The notes below the pieces were generated by a model. It was not told where the DNA came from and ran no database searches. It saw nothing but the letters and a program-made list of their open reading frames with translations. A program made the translations under genes and the position numbers. A stretch of 64,000 nucleotides of DNA from Tubulanus polymorphus (Eukaryota; Nemertea; Palaeonemertea; Tubulaniformes; Tubulanidae): positions 16,324,450 through 16,388,449 of the forward strand of contig NC_134029.1 of assembly GCF_964204645.1 (NCBI RefSeq), given 5' to 3'. Below are positions 11,656 through 23,615 of the stretch, piece by piece. The first letter of the stretch is position 1. Each line of letters starts with the position of its first letter.

Positions 11656-11682
11656 TGCACAGTCTTAGAATCCTGTTCAACG

Positions 11683-11940
11683 GTGGATTTCGACGAAGCA
11701 TTTGATAAGGCACAACATCAGCCATTACTAAACAGGCTATTAGGAAATAGTATCAATGATAGGTCGCCCAAATGGCTCATCAGTTATCTCTGAACGAAAA
11801 CTTGTAGCCGAAATCAACGGAACGCCTCATCTTGGAATAAGTCGGTCAAACTAGTGGAGTCACGCAAGGTCTATTCTAAGTTGTCTTCTGTTTAATGTCC
11901 TGACAAATAACATACACAGTAATCCAACATATACCAGACC
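11683..11940 (+). pseudogene. Reverse-transcriptase fragment, copy 2
   Basis: Same fragment as at 6574, starting VDFDEAFDKAQHQPLL here. It is slightly more diverged and carries stops. Unlike the other units it is not followed by a satellite block but by TTCGAACGAAAA-type repeats. Confidence 0.75.
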
Positions 11941-11974
11941 GAGTAAATTTCCAAATCGACCTTAACACGCTGTT

Positions 11975-12229
11975 CGACCAAAAAACTTAATGTTCCAACA
12001 AGAAAATCTTGTTCGAATGAAAATAATTCTGTTTGATCGAACAATACGCTTTTTGCTTGAACCAAAAATTTTCTTCATTCTGACAAAAAATGTGTTCAAA
12101 TAAAAAGCTATGTTATTGTTGAAATGAAAAATTTTTAGTCCCGGCAAAAAAATTTGGTCGAGCGAAAACAATTTTTTCAAACGAATGTTTGAATGAAAAC
12201 AATTCTGTTCGATTGAACGAAATAGTTCA
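11975..12229. repeat. TTCGAAC-type degenerate repeats, left part
   Basis: Irregular repetition of words such as TTCTGTTCGA, GAACGAAAA and GAATGAAAA. The same style resumes after the Mutator-like insertion (13201-13490), so the two parts were one block. No function is seen. Confidence 0.6.
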
Positions 12230-12238
12230 TACTTTCGG

Positions 12239-12367
12239 CGGTGTTGTCATATCGCGGAAAGACGGAATCGCGGAATTTGCCAAAAACGCGGAATTTCTTC
12301 ATTTTTACTATAAATAGTAAACGGGGTTTTCCCACGGGGATACCCACTGTCGGACAGGGCACCGGAC
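12239..12367 (+). repeat. Left terminal inverted repeat of the Mutator-like element
   Basis: Pairs with 13065-13191 at roughly 93-95% identity by eye. Its inner part (GTCGGACAGGGCACCGGACC) resembles the D-arm of a tRNA-derived SINE. On the other arm this is followed by GGTTCGAATCCCA, which resembles a Pol III B box. Confidence 0.85.
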
Positions 12368-12447
12368 CCAGGTTTTCAACACCGGGAATTAGTATTTGAT
12401 AATTTATTATATCGCCAGTCAACAACTTAACGATACTGTTCCAAATA

Positions 12448-12532
12448 ATGGAGAACCTAGGCAATACGTGCTTTGCGAATTCAGTGATACAGAGTATCGC
12501 TGCATTAACTGAAGGAATACAAATCGATGGTA
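12448..12532 (+). pseudogene. Captured ubiquitin-specific protease exon (Cys box)
   Basis: The frame from ATG at 12448 reads MENLGNTCFANSVIQSIAAL. NLGNTCFxNSxxQ is the Cys box of ubiquitin-specific proteases (peptidase C19), and the C of NTC would be the catalytic nucleophile. A GTACGTAA donor follows GATG. A good acceptor (TTCTTCTACAG) lies at about 12972, where the joined frame continues for only about nine codons to a stop. So only the start of a USP gene was captured, with its first intron, and the His and Asp catalytic boxes are missing. It lies wholly between the TIRs. Confidence 0.75.
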
Positions 12533-13064
12533 CGTAAACGTAGGATTTGTGATGACATCATGGGTCATTCTCCAGGACTCATTTCCGAGTTAAGATTTGA
12601 CTCTGGTCTCTGGATTTAAAACAGTTAACTCACAACTGTGGAACTGGATCGATGTCAGACGAAAATAAATAGACATTATGTATATTTCATTCTGGCTTAG
12701 GATTGTTCATGCGTGTTGTGTGTCTACATTGTTGTTATAAGCGAATGTGGTTTATCTTTTAGAATTAAATGATATGAAAGATTATAAAATGGTTTCGTTT
12801 TTTTTAATGTTTACTTTGTGACTGCTATAACATATATGTCCCTATTTCATATATGTCATTTCTGAAGTTCTCAAAAAGTCGATGAACTTCGATAACCGAA
12901 GTTTGCCTAGTAGAAATAGACATTAGGTGCCTGGTCTCTTTCACCCCACTTGATTCTGACTTCTTCTACAGGTGGCAGCCAGTCAACGGTATCGTAATAT
13001 AATATTTCCATATAAAATTGCCTGCAAATAATGGGATTCGAACCTAACTCGTTGCATCGATCGG

Positions 13065-13191
13065 TCCGGTGCGCTGTCCGACAGTGGGTATCCCCGTGGG
13101 AAAACTCGTTTACTATTTAAAGTAAAAATGAAGAAATTCCGCGTTTTTGGAAAATTCCGCGATTCCGTCTTTCCGCGATATGACAACACCG
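13065..13191 (-). repeat. Right terminal inverted repeat of the Mutator-like element
   Basis: Reverse complement of the left TIR, including GGAAAGACGGAATCGCGGAA and CCCACGGGGATACCCACTGT. It adjoins a tRNA-like stretch with GGGATTCGAACC (B-box-like on the minus strand) at about 13033-13044. Confidence 0.85.
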
Positions 13192-13200
13192 TACTTTCGG

Positions 13201-13697
13201 TTCGGAGAAAAAACTTTTTTCAATATACTTGTTCGAACGAAAAACTTAATGTTCTGACAAGAAAATTCTGTTCAAATTAAAAAAGATTCTGTTCAATTGA
13301 ACGATTGTTCGAACGAAAAACCTTTCGTTTGGACAAAAAAAAAGTTTGTTCAACTTTGTTCTTACGATTTTTTCAAATTGGTTCAATCGTACAGAATATT
13401 ATTGGTTCGAACGAAATAAATTTTGTTCCGACGAAAGAATTTTCAAGCGAAGGGTCTTTTGAACGAAAAAAAAAATATTTCTGGTGCTCCGCAGTAACTT
13501 AAATCCGGACGTAGGTTGGTCTTGTGACACGAGGCGATCCTTGCGTTGCACCGCAAGTTTCGGTGCAAGTCGGTTGCAATACGATTGTGTGCGACTAGTT
13601 TCTGCCAGTCGCAAGAGCGCGTCGGTTGGTTGTGACAGTCGTGTCGCGTCGCAGAAAGTAGAACACGTGCGACTCCATGTGACTGGCGTTGCTGACT
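13201..13697. repeat. TTCGAAC-type repeats, right part, and GTCG-rich stretch
   Basis: 13201-13490 resumes the GAACGAAAA-type repetition. 13491-13697 is a GTCG/TGCGAC-rich stretch of uncertain origin. Open frames on both strands here have no recognisable domain and look fortuitous. Confidence 0.5.
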
Positions 13698-14165
13698 GAT
13701 GAGGACGCCAGTGATATGACGACTGAGTTTCAAGTCGTCAAAACGTCACGATATGTCAACATATTTATGTTGACTTGATGCGATATATCGCGATATATCG
13801 ACATAAATATGGCGACTTGTCGAGTTTGAACGCGACAACTCGAGGCCCTTTATCGCTTCCGTACAATATCAGATTAATCGACTTCAAAAAAGGCGAAAGC
13901 ATAAGTCTTTATTACGTTATTAATTGGCCTAATTATTCAAAAGCTAAAGAAGCGATAAGGGGCCTCGAGATGTCGCGTTCCAACTCGACAAGTCGCCATA
14001 TTTATGTCGACATACCGCGATATATTGCGTCAAGTCGACATGAATATGTCGATATATTGTGACGTTTTGACGACATATTTCGTTTTCTCGACCATTTTTC
14101 TCGCGACAAGTCGACATATTCATGACGACTTGAAACTCAGTCGTCATATTACTAGCGTCCTCATC
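13698..14165. mobile_element. Fold-back MITE, 468 bp
   Basis: The outer arms GATGAGGACGCCAGTGATAT (13698) and its inverse near 14165 pair. So do the long inner arms around GCGATATATCGCGATATATC and CGCGACAACTCGAGGCCC (about 13743-13862 against 13950-14075). Most of the element can fold on itself around an AT-rich centre with TTATTAATTGGCC. It is non-coding. Half copies at 14230 and 14757 sit directly before satellite blocks. Confidence 0.8.
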
Positions 14166-14229
14166 TTACATTTAGACATGTCTTCAAATGACGGCTTGTC
14201 CCGTGGAAAATGAGCAAAAAAGCGAAATT

Positions 14230-14449
14230 TGTTGTGAAAACGTCACGATTGTAGACATATTCATGTGGACTTAACGCGATATATCGCGATATATCGACAT
14301 AAATATGGCGACTTGTCGAGTTTGAACGCGACAACTCGAGGCCCTTTATCGCTTCCGTACTATATCAGATTAATCGACTTCAAAATAGGCGAAAGCATAA
14401 GTCTTTATTACGTTATTAATTGGCCTAATTATTCAAAAGCTAATAAAGT
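14230..14449. repeat. Half copy of the fold-back MITE before satellite S3
   Basis: Matches the left half of the MITE from AAAACGTCACGAT to CAAAAGCTAA and then runs straight into satellite. The break falls near the MITE centre. Confidence 0.75.
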
Positions 14450-14757
14450 GGGCGACAAAACCAAAAAAATAATTGTCACGGGCGATGAAACCAAATTAAT
14501 CAATTGTCGCTGGCGATAAAACCAAAATATTGAATTGTCGCGGGCGCGAAACCAAAAAAATGAATTGTCGCGGGAGATAAAACCTAAATCTTGAATTGTC
14601 GCGGGCGACAAAACCAAAATATTGAATTGTAGCGGGCGACAAAACCAAACTAATGAATGGTCGCGGGCGATAAAACCAAAATATTGAATTGTCGCGTGGG
14701 ACAAAACCAAAATATTGAATTGTCGCGGGCGACAAAACCAAACTAATGAATTGTCGC
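14450..14757. repeat. 31-bp satellite, block S3
   Basis: About ten diverged units, enclosed by two partial MITE copies that end at the same base word (AAAAGCTAATAA). This suggests a tandem duplication of a MITE-half plus satellite segment. Confidence 0.9.
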
Positions 14758-14879
14758 GACAACTCGAGGCCCTTTATCGCTTCCGTACTATATCAGATTA
14801 ATCGACTTCAAAATAGGCGAAAGCATAAGTCTTTATTACGTTATTAATTGGCCTAATTATTCAAAAGCTAATAATAAAG
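14758..14879. repeat. Second partial MITE copy before satellite S4
   Basis: Begins GACAACTCGAGGCCCTTTAT and ends CAAAAGCTAATAATAAAGTG, the same end point as the copy at 14230-14449. Confidence 0.75.
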
Positions 14880-17800
14880 TGGGCGACAAAACCAAAAAAA
14901 TAATTGTCGCGGGCGATAAAACCAAAATAATCAATTGTCGCTGGCGATAAAACCAAAATATTGAATTGTCGCGGGTGACAAAACCAAAAAATGAATTGTC
15001 GCGGGCGACAAAACCAAACTAATGAATTGTCGCGGGCGACAAAACCAAAATAATGAATTGTCGCGGGCGATAAAACCAAAATAATGAATTGTCGCGGGCG
15101 ATAAAACCAAAATAATGAATTGTCGCGGGCGATAAAACCAAAATAATGAATTTTCGTGGGCGACAAAACCAAAAAAGAATTGTGGGGGCGACAAAACCAA
15201 AATAATAAATTGTCGCGGCAACAAAACCAAAATGGTGAATTGTCGCGGGCGACAAAACCAAAATGGTGAATTGTCCAGGCGACGAAACCAAAATGGTGAA
15301 TAGTCGCGGGCGACAAAACCAAAATAATGAATTGTCGCGGGCGATAAAACCAAAATAATGAATTGTCGCGGGCGATAAAACCAAAAAGAAGAATTGACGC
15401 GGGCGATAAAACCAAAATAATGAATTGTCGCAATGGCAAAACCAAAATGGTGAATTGTCGCGGGCGATAAAACCAAAATATTGAATTTTCGTGGGCGACA
15501 AAACCAAAATATTGAATTGTCGCGGGCGACAAAACCAAACTAATGAATTGTCGCGGGCGATAAAACCAAAATAATGAATTGTCGCGGGCGATAAAACCAA
15601 AATAATGAATTTTCGTGGGCGACAAAACCAAAAAAGAATTGTGGGGGCGACAAAACCAAAATAATAAATTGTCGCGGGCGACAAAACCAAAATGGTGAAT
15701 TGTCGCGGGCGACAAAACCAAAATAATGAATTGTCGCGGGCGATAAAACCAAAATGATGAATTGTCTCGGGTGACAAAACCAAAATAATGAATTGTCGCG
15801 GGCGATAAAACCAAACTAATGAATTTTCTTAGGCGACAAATCCAAAAAAAGAATTGTGGGGGCGACAAAACCAAAATAATAAATTGCGCGGGCGACAAAA
15901 CCAAAATGGTGAATTGTCCAGGCGACAAAACCGAAATAATGAATTGTCGCGGGCGATAAAACCAAAATAATGAATTGTCGCGGGCGATAAAACCAAAAAG
16001 ATGAATTGTCTCGGGTGACAAAACCGAAATAATGAATTGTCGTGGGCGATAAAACCGAAATAATGAATTGTCGCGGGCGATAAAACCAAAAAGATGAATT
16101 GTCTCGGGTGACAAAACCAAAATAATGAATTGTCGCGGGCGATAAAACCAAAATAATGAATTATCGCGGGCGATAAAACCAAAATATTGAATTGTCGCGG
16201 GCGATGAAATTAAAATAATGAATTGTCGCGGGCGACAAAACCAAAATATTGAATTGTCGCGTGCGATAAAACCGTAATAATGAATTGTCGCCGGCCATAA
16301 AACCAAAATAATGAATTGTCTCGGGCGACAAAACCAAACTAATGAATTTTCGTGGGCGACAAAACCAAAAAAAGAATTGTGGGGGCGACAAAACCAAAAT
16401 AATAAATTGTCGCGGGCGACAAAACCAAAATGGTGAATTGTCCAGGCGACAAAACCAAAATGGTGAATTGTCGCGGGCGACAAAACCAAAATAATGAATT
16501 GCCGCGGGCGATAAAACCAAAATGATGAATTGTCTCGTGTGACAAAACCAAAATAATGAATTGTCGCGGGCGATAAAACCAAAATAATGAATTATCGCGG
16601 GCGATAAAACCAAAATATTGAATTGTCGCGGGCGATGAAATTAAAATAATGAATTGTCGCGGGCGACAAATCCAAAATATTGAATTGTCGCGGGCGACAA
16701 AACCAAAATAATGAATTGTCGCTGGAGATAAAACCAAAGTAATGAATTGTCTTGGGCGATAAAACCAAAATAATGAATTGTCGCGGGCGATAAAACCAAA
16801 ATAATGAATTATCGCGGGCGATAAAACCAAAATATTGAATTGTCGCGGGCGATGAAATTAAAATAATGAATTGTCGCGGCAAAAAACCAAAATATTGAAT
16901 TGTCGCGGGCGACAAAACCAAAATAATGAATTGTCGCTGGAGATAAAACCAAAGTAATGAATTGTCTCGGGCGATAAAACCAAAATAATGAATTGTCGCG
17001 GGCGATAAAACCAAAATAATGAATTGTCGCGGGTGACAAAACCAAAATGGTGAATTGTCGCGGGCGACAAAACCAAAATGGTGAATTGTCGCGGGCGACA
17101 AAACCAAACTAATGAATTGTCGCAGGCGACAAAACCAAAAAAAGAATTGTCGGGGCGACAAAACCAAACTAATGAATTGTCGCGGGCGACAAAACCAAAA
17201 TAATGAATTGTCGCGGGCGATAAAACCAAAATAATGAATTGTCGCGGGCGATAAAACCAAAATAATGAATTGTCGCGGGCGATAAAACCAAAATAATGAA
17301 TTTTCGTGGGCGACAAAACCAAAAAAGAATTGTGGGGGCGACAAAACCAAAATAATAAATTGTCGCGGGCGACAAAACCAAAATGGTGAATTGTCGCGGG
17401 CGACAAAACCAAAATAATGAATTGTCGCGGGCGATAAAACCAAAATGATGAATTGTCTCGGGTGACAAAACCAAAATAATGAATTGTCGCGGGCGATAAA
17501 ACCAAACTAATGAATTTTCTTAGGCGACAAATCCAAAAAAAGAATTGTGGGGGCGACAAAACCAAAATAATAAATTGTCGCGGGCGATAAAACCAAAATA
17601 ATGAATTGTCGCGGGCGATAAAACCAAAAAGATGAATTGTCTCGGGTGACAAAACCAAAATAATGAATTGTCGCGGGCGATAAAACCAAAATAATGAATT
17701 GTCGCGGGCGATAAAACCAAAATAATGAATATTCGCGGGCGATAAAACCAAAAAGATGAATTGTCTCGGGTGACAAAACCAAAATAATGAATTGTCGCGG

Positions 17801-18930
17801 GCGATAAAACCAAAATAATGAATTATCGCGGGCGATAAAACCAAAATATTGAATTGTCGCGGGCGATGAAATTAAAATAATGAATTGTCGCGGGCGACAA
17901 AACCAAAATATTGAATTGTCGCGGGCGACAAAACCAAAATAATGAATTGTCGCTGGAGATAAAACCAAAGTAATGAATTGTCGCGGGCGATAAAACCAAA
18001 ATATTGAATTGTCGCGGGCGACAAAACCAAACTAATGAATTGTCGCGGGCGACAAAACCAAAAAAAGAATTGTCGGGGCGACAAAACCAAAATAATGAAT
18101 TGTCGCGGGCGATAAAACCAAAATGATGAATTGTCTCGTGTGACAAAACCAAAATAATGAATTGTCGCGGGCGATAAATCCAAAATAATGAATTATCGCG
18201 GGCGATAAAACCAAAATATTGAATTGTCGCGGGCGATGAAATCAAAATAATGAATTGTCGCGGGCGACAAAACCAAAATATTGAATTGTCGCGGGCGACA
18301 AAACCAAAATAATGAATTGTCGCGGGCGATAAAACCAAAATAATGAATTATCGCGGGCGATAAAACCAAAATATTGAATTGTCGCGGGCGAAGAAATTAA
18401 AATAATGAATTGTCGCGGGCGACAAAACCAAAATATTGAATTGTCGCGGGCGACAAAACCAAAATAATGAATTGTCGCTGGAGATAAAACCAAAGTAATG
18501 AATTGTCTTGGGCGATAAAACCAAAATAATGAATTGTCGCGGGCGATAAAACCAAAATAATGAATTGTCGCGGGTGACAAAACCAAAATGGTGAATTGTC
18601 GCGGGCGACAAAACCAAAATGGTGAATTGTCGCGGGCGACAAAACCAAACTAATGAATTGTCGCGGGCGACAAAACCAAAAAAAGAATTGTCGGGGCGAC
18701 AAAACCAAAATAATGAATTGTCGCGGGCGATAAAACCAAAATAATGAATTGTCGCGGGCGATAAAACCAAAATAATGAATTGTCGCGGGTGACAAAACCA
18801 AAATGGTGAATTGTCGCGGGCGACAAAACCAAAATGGTGAATTGTCGCGGGCGATAAAACCAAAATATTGAATTGTCGCGTGTGACAAAACCAAAATAAT
18901 GAATTGTCGTGGGCGACAAAATCAAAATCA
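14880..18930. repeat. 31-bp satellite, long block S4
   Basis: The longest block, roughly 130 units. Higher-order repeats are visible. For example, a marker variant TCTTAGGCGACAAATCC occurs near 15827 and again near 17514, and GATGAAATTAAAATAATG recurs several times from 16200 to 17900. Minus-strand frames stay open for up to 573 codons because 31 is not a multiple of three and the unit lacks stops in every frame. Confidence 0.95.
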
Positions 18931-19995
18931 TTGTTTTCTCGCGTTATTTTAGTTTTGTCGTTTCGTCGTAATGTCGCCCTCATTTGCATATTCGTGTTTT
19001 TTTATCTTATCAGCCACCATACTAAAGCCTTAAGGTCGCGTAAAACTCGATAAACACTTCAAGCGACACAGCGAGCGATCTCCTTTCCCCCACAGCGAAC
19101 GCTTACTCCGAATGTCAAGTGTGAGTCCAGCATACGGATAGGAGTGTGTTATATACTTGTATTTAGTAAATACCTTGTGCATTTGACAATGATCGGTATT
19201 TACTGTAGGAAATATAGATTATTGATAAATGGTTGAAGCCCGCGGCCGAATAAAGTAATATATTCTTTTATCTTGATACCTCGTCGACATAACAGCTTTT
19301 CTCCGCCATATCTCTTCGGCCTGTTTAGTTAAGGCCTACGATTCCCCGGTACACTAAAGATTTATCTTAGTAAATACACGGTTAATTCGGTAAAGAAAAA
19401 TTGGTATTGTTAAACTAACTCCTTGAAACCCGCAGCTAAATCACTGGTAGTAATAAATTAATTTGTACTCGATTTGATTCTCATGATGAGGAGAAACTCG
19501 CAGCTCATCCCCGGAACGTCGATGTAGTAACACACCTCGATTCGTCGATGTTTACGGCACGACAGTGCTTTTAAAATCTAAAGTAGTAAATTTCCAGTGT
19601 ATCGGTAATATGATTTGATGAGGAAAATGGGCTATTGTTAAAATCACTGTTTGAAGACCGCGACTGAATGTGAAGTCTGCGGCAATAAATTAGTTCATTT
19701 ATACTTGAATTGATAATCGAAGTGACAGTCGGCCTGCGGGTTGATTTCGGGATGACGACTCGAAAAACATGTCGCCCCATTGAATAGGGCTAAATTTTCG
19801 ATGTTTACAGCCCGACAGCGCTTTTGTAACGATGATTCGTCAAAAAACACGCGGGCTATTTGTAGATCTCAGTGAGCTGAACGATATTATATGGATTGTA
19901 TATGAAACAGCGGTAAGGTAACAAAGCCTATGTTCTTTTGGTAAAAATAGTGTGGAAGAAAATAATAATAAATATAGCTGCAAAGCAGCGATAAC
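18931..19995. repeat. L module, copy 2
   Basis: Near-complete copy, from the post-satellite TTTTCTCGCGTTATTTTAG and ATTTGCATATTCG block to the closing GCTGCAAAGCAGCGATAACG block. It shares more point variants with the copy at 29.06 kb than with copy 1, for example CTGCGGCAATAAATTAG. Confidence 0.85.
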
Positions 19996-20030
19996 GGGTT
20001 TTCTGCACAGTCTTAGAATCCTGTTCAACG

Positions 20031-20290
20031 GTGGATTTCAACAAAGCATTTGATAAGGCTCAACATCAGCCATTACTAAACAGGCTATTAGGAAACAGTA
20101 TCAATGATAGGTCGCCCAAATGGCTCAGCAGTTATCTCTGAACGGAAACTTGTAACCGAAATCAACGGAACGCCTCATCTTGGAATGAGACGGTCTAACT
20201 AGTGGAGTCACGCAAGGTAGTATCCTAAGTCGTCTTCTGTTTAATCTCCTGACAAATGACATACACAGTAATCCAAAATATACCAGACCG
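20031..20290 (+). pseudogene. Reverse-transcriptase fragment, copy 3
   Basis: Same VDFNKAFDKAQHQPLL and GVTQGSILSRLLFN stretches as copy 1, again with stops and without the catalytic box. Confidence 0.75.
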
Positions 20291-20344
20291 AGTAAATTTC
20301 CAAAACGACCTTAACACACTGTTCGACCAAAAAACTTAATGTTC

Positions 20345-20655
20345 CGACAAAACCACGGGCGACAAAACCAAAATTATGAATTGTCGCGGGTGACAAAACC
20401 AAAATATTGAATTGTCACGGGTGACAAAACAAAAATAATGAATTGTCGCGGGCGATAAAACCAAAATAATGAATTGTCGCGGGCGATAAAACCACAATAA
20501 TGAATTGTCGCGGGCGTTAAAACCAAAATATTGAATCGTCGCGGGCGATAAAACCAAAATAATGAATTGTCGCGGACGGCAAAAACAAAATAATGAATTG
20601 TTGCGTGCGACAAAACCAAAATAATGAATTGTCGCGGGCGACAAAACCAAACTAG
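20345..20655. repeat. 31-bp satellite, short block S5
   Basis: About ten units with the same variant order as S1 and S7 (for example GCGTTAAAACC). This shows that the short block was copied as part of the composite unit. Confidence 0.9.
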
Positions 20656-21908
20656 GGGTCCAGGGACACCATGCTCACTTGGGAAGTGGTTTCAAACGCT
20701 CAACTATCTAACAATTTAAATACATAACGCCCTCTAGTGACCATATACAAAAACCAATGACCTTGAAACCCACCACAATCATAGAACATGTGAGCAGCTA
20801 TGATTTTGTAATTGATTGTGATAACAAAATATGCCTCGTTACCAATTTAATATGGAAATACTAAGTTATTCTACTATTCAACGCCCTCTGGTGACCATAT
20901 GCAAAACCCAATGACCTTAAAACTCACCGCAATCGTAGTACATGTCATGAACTACATCTTAACAATGGATCATGGTAACAAACTATGCCTAGGTACCAAT
21001 CTAATAAGGAAAAACTAAGCTTTTCTACTATTCAACGCCTCCTGGTGACTATATGGAATAACGAATGTCCTTAAAAACTCACCACAATCATAGACGATGT
21101 CATGAACTACAACTTTGCAATTGATCATGGTAACAAAATATGCCTTGGTACAAATATAATATAGCGATACTAAGTTATTGTATTATTCAACGCCCCCTGA
21201 TGGCCACATACAAAAACCAATGACCTTGAAACTCACCAAAATCATAGAACACGTTATGGGCTACAACTTTCCAATTGGATATAGTAACACAATATGCTTA
21301 GGTATCAATTTAATGTGGAAAAACTTTTTCCCACCTACGAATGAGTACTGATGACACCAAGATGGCCGCCAATTGCGTCATAATTGTCTGATCAAAATAC
21401 CTGTCCCAGGTATAAAACATCCCTCTCTAAAGAATACCCATCAGCAATTGCAATGAGAAATGGCAAACCAGTAGGAAGCTACAGGACCTAGAATTCTGGC
21501 CAAAATTGACATTTTTGGGCACTAAAAAGGTCATAGGACGGCCATCTTGAGTCAGATCGACCCAATTTTCTTATGCTGATGGGCCTTTGGTAGATTCAAA
21601 TATAAACGAAAGATCAAGGTAATTGATCAAAGCGTCTTCAAAATTTCCCACGAAAACTTCGAAAATGTTTAAAAAGTGCTGATTATGGCAAACAACAATG
21701 GCTGCCAGTCGACCATCTTGAATCTGACAGGGCCAGTTTTTGGGCTGACGATGTGTCTAGGGTAGATACATGTATAAACCAAATATCAAGACATTACCTT
21801 GAAGCGTCTTCAAAACTTCCCGAAATAACTGGATTCCGTCTATGGACGGACGGACGGACGAAAAGTGTACGCAATAGCCCGCTGGGACTAAAGTCCCAAG
21901 TGGACTGA
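20656..21908 (+). mobile_element. Long copy of the hairpin-ended element, unit 2
   Basis: Same ends as the copy at 7132 and one fewer inner 155-bp repeat. It closes with CTGGGACTAAAGTCCCAAG next to satellite. Confidence 0.75.
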
Positions 21909-23060
21909 AAAAGAATTGTCGCGGGCGATAAAACAAAAATATTGAATTGTCGCGGGTGATAAAACCAAAATATTGAATTGTCGCGGGCGACAAAACCAAA
22001 CTAATGAATTGTCGCGGGCGATAAAACCAAACTATGAATTGTTGCGGGCGATAAAACCAAAATAATGAATTGTCTCGGGCGACAAAAACATAATATTTAA
22101 TTGTCACGTGCGATAAAACCAAAATAATGAATTATCGCGGGCGACAAAACCAAAATGGTGTATTGTCGCGGGCAACAAAACCAAAAAAAAATTGTCGCGG
22201 ACGACAAAAACAAAATATCTAAAAAAAATAATGAATTGTCTCGGGCGACAAAACCAAAAAGAAGAATTGTCGCGGGAGACAAAACCAAAATAATGAATTG
22301 TCGCTGGAGATAAAACCAAAGAAACGAATTGTCGCGGGCGATAAAACCAAAATATTGAATTGTCGCGGGCGACAAAAACCAAACTAATGAATTGTCGCGG
22401 GCGACAAAACCAAAAAAAAGAATTGTCGGGGCGACAAAACCAAAATAATGAATTGTCGCGGGCGATAAAACCAAAATAATGAATTGTCGCGGGCGACAAA
22501 ACCAAAATGGTGAATTGTCGCGGGCGACAAAACCAAAATAATGAATTGTCGCGGGCGATAAAACCGTAATGATGAATTGTCACGGGCGATAAAACCAAAA
22601 TAATGAATTATCGCGGGCGACAAAACCAAAAAAATGAATTATCGCAGGCGATAAAACCAAAATATTGAATTGTCGCGGGCGACAAATCAAAAAAAAAATT
22701 GTCGTGGGCGACAAAAACGAAATATAAAACCAAAATAATGAATTGTCGCGCGCGATAAAACCGTAATAATGAATTGTCGCGGGCGATAAAACCAAAATAA
22801 TGAATTATCGCGGGCGACAAAACCAAAATGATGAATTATCGCGGGCGATAAAACCAAAATATTGAATTGTCGCGGGCGACAAAACCAAACTAATGAATTG
22901 TTGCGGGCGATAAAACCAAAATAATGAATTGTCGTGTGCGACAAAACCAAAATAATGAATTGTCGCGGGCGATAAAACCAAAATAATGAATTGTCGCGGG
23001 CGATAAAATCAAAATAATGAGTTGTCGCGGGCGATAAAACCGAAATAATGTTTTGTCGCG
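21909..23060. repeat. 31-bp satellite, long block S6
   Basis: About 37 units. Variants such as ACAAAATATCTAAAAAAAAT and GCGCGCGATAAAACCGTAAT make it distinct from S4. Confidence 0.95.
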
Positions 23061-23134
23061 TTATTTTAGTTTTGTGGTTTTGTCATAATGTCGCCCTCAT
23101 TTGCATATACGTGTTTTTTTTACGCATGGCCCTT
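23061..23134. repeat. L module, copy 3, part left of the retrotransposon
   Basis: Contains TCATTTGCATATACGTG and stops at CCCTT, where the BEL/Pao element begins. The module resumes at 29056 with a second CCCTT. Confidence 0.85.
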
Positions 23135-23351
23135 TGTGGGCTATGATTGCCACATTAAATGGTCCAGGTTTGAGTAAAATAAGCAAGACCGCCGGAGAGG
23201 TGAACAACGACCAATATGTTTGGTGTCTAAGTAAACTCTGATTTATTTATCTACTCGCTACAGCATAAGTTCATGCGGGGCTTACATAGGCGGGGTTACA
23301 TGAACTGAGGGGAGTGCGTTACTGGTAACTGACATATAACAATTCCCGACA
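23135..23351 (-). repeat. 3' LTR of the BEL/Pao element
   Basis: Reads TGTCGGGAATTG...CATAGCCCACA in element orientation. Differs from the other LTR by one extra base (AAGACCGCC against AAGACGCC) and one substitution (TTCATGCGG against TTCTTGCGG). A purine-rich CCCGGGAGAA precedes it in element orientation, a likely polypurine tract. Confidence 0.95.
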
Positions 23352-23615
23352 TTCTCCCGGGCGACAGAAAATTACTAGATAGATGTAATTAAGAAAAATG
23401 TTACTACAACTAAATAATATCGAAATTCGAATAAATGATGCATGTATATTGTTATAAATTTATGATAGTCAGATAAGGAACTACTGACAACTAAAAATGA
23501 TGTGTATAATTGAAATTAATTCTAAAACTAAGATTATAAAGTCTATTACATTGCGTTGTGTTTGTTGTTTAGGTCTCCGAGTGACCTAGCGTTGACCTGA
23601 GCGGTTATCAATTAA

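Larger units (their letters stand above)
12230..13200. mobile_element. Mutator-like element carrying a captured host gene (Pack-MULE type)
   Basis: Inverted ends of about 130 bp begin CGGTGTTGTCATATCGCGGA at 12239 and end with the reverse complement at 13191. The flanks are identical 9-bp direct repeats, TACTTTCGG, at 12230-12238 and 13192-13200. Long TIRs plus a 9-bp target duplication are the signature of Mutator-like elements. No transposase is present. The interior holds a ubiquitin-protease exon with an intron, so it resembles Pack-MULEs of plants. The family assignment rests on TSD length and TIR length only. Confidence 0.8.

Noticed and set aside
13443-13733. Opposing open frames in the GTCG-rich stretch
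   Set aside because: Both strands are open because the region is rich in TCG/CGA words. The frames conflict and contain no recognised domain.
14880-18930. CRISPR-like look: short repeats of constant length with a palindromic core
   Set aside because: Units abut without unique spacers, units diverge, no cas genes are present, and the context is a eukaryotic genome.
8426-18989. Very long minus-strand open frames in the satellite, up to 573 codons
   Set aside because: They are read through 31-bp repeats in all three frames and give the same repeated peptide. There is no start context, no conserved domain and no unique sequence. Treated as satellite.
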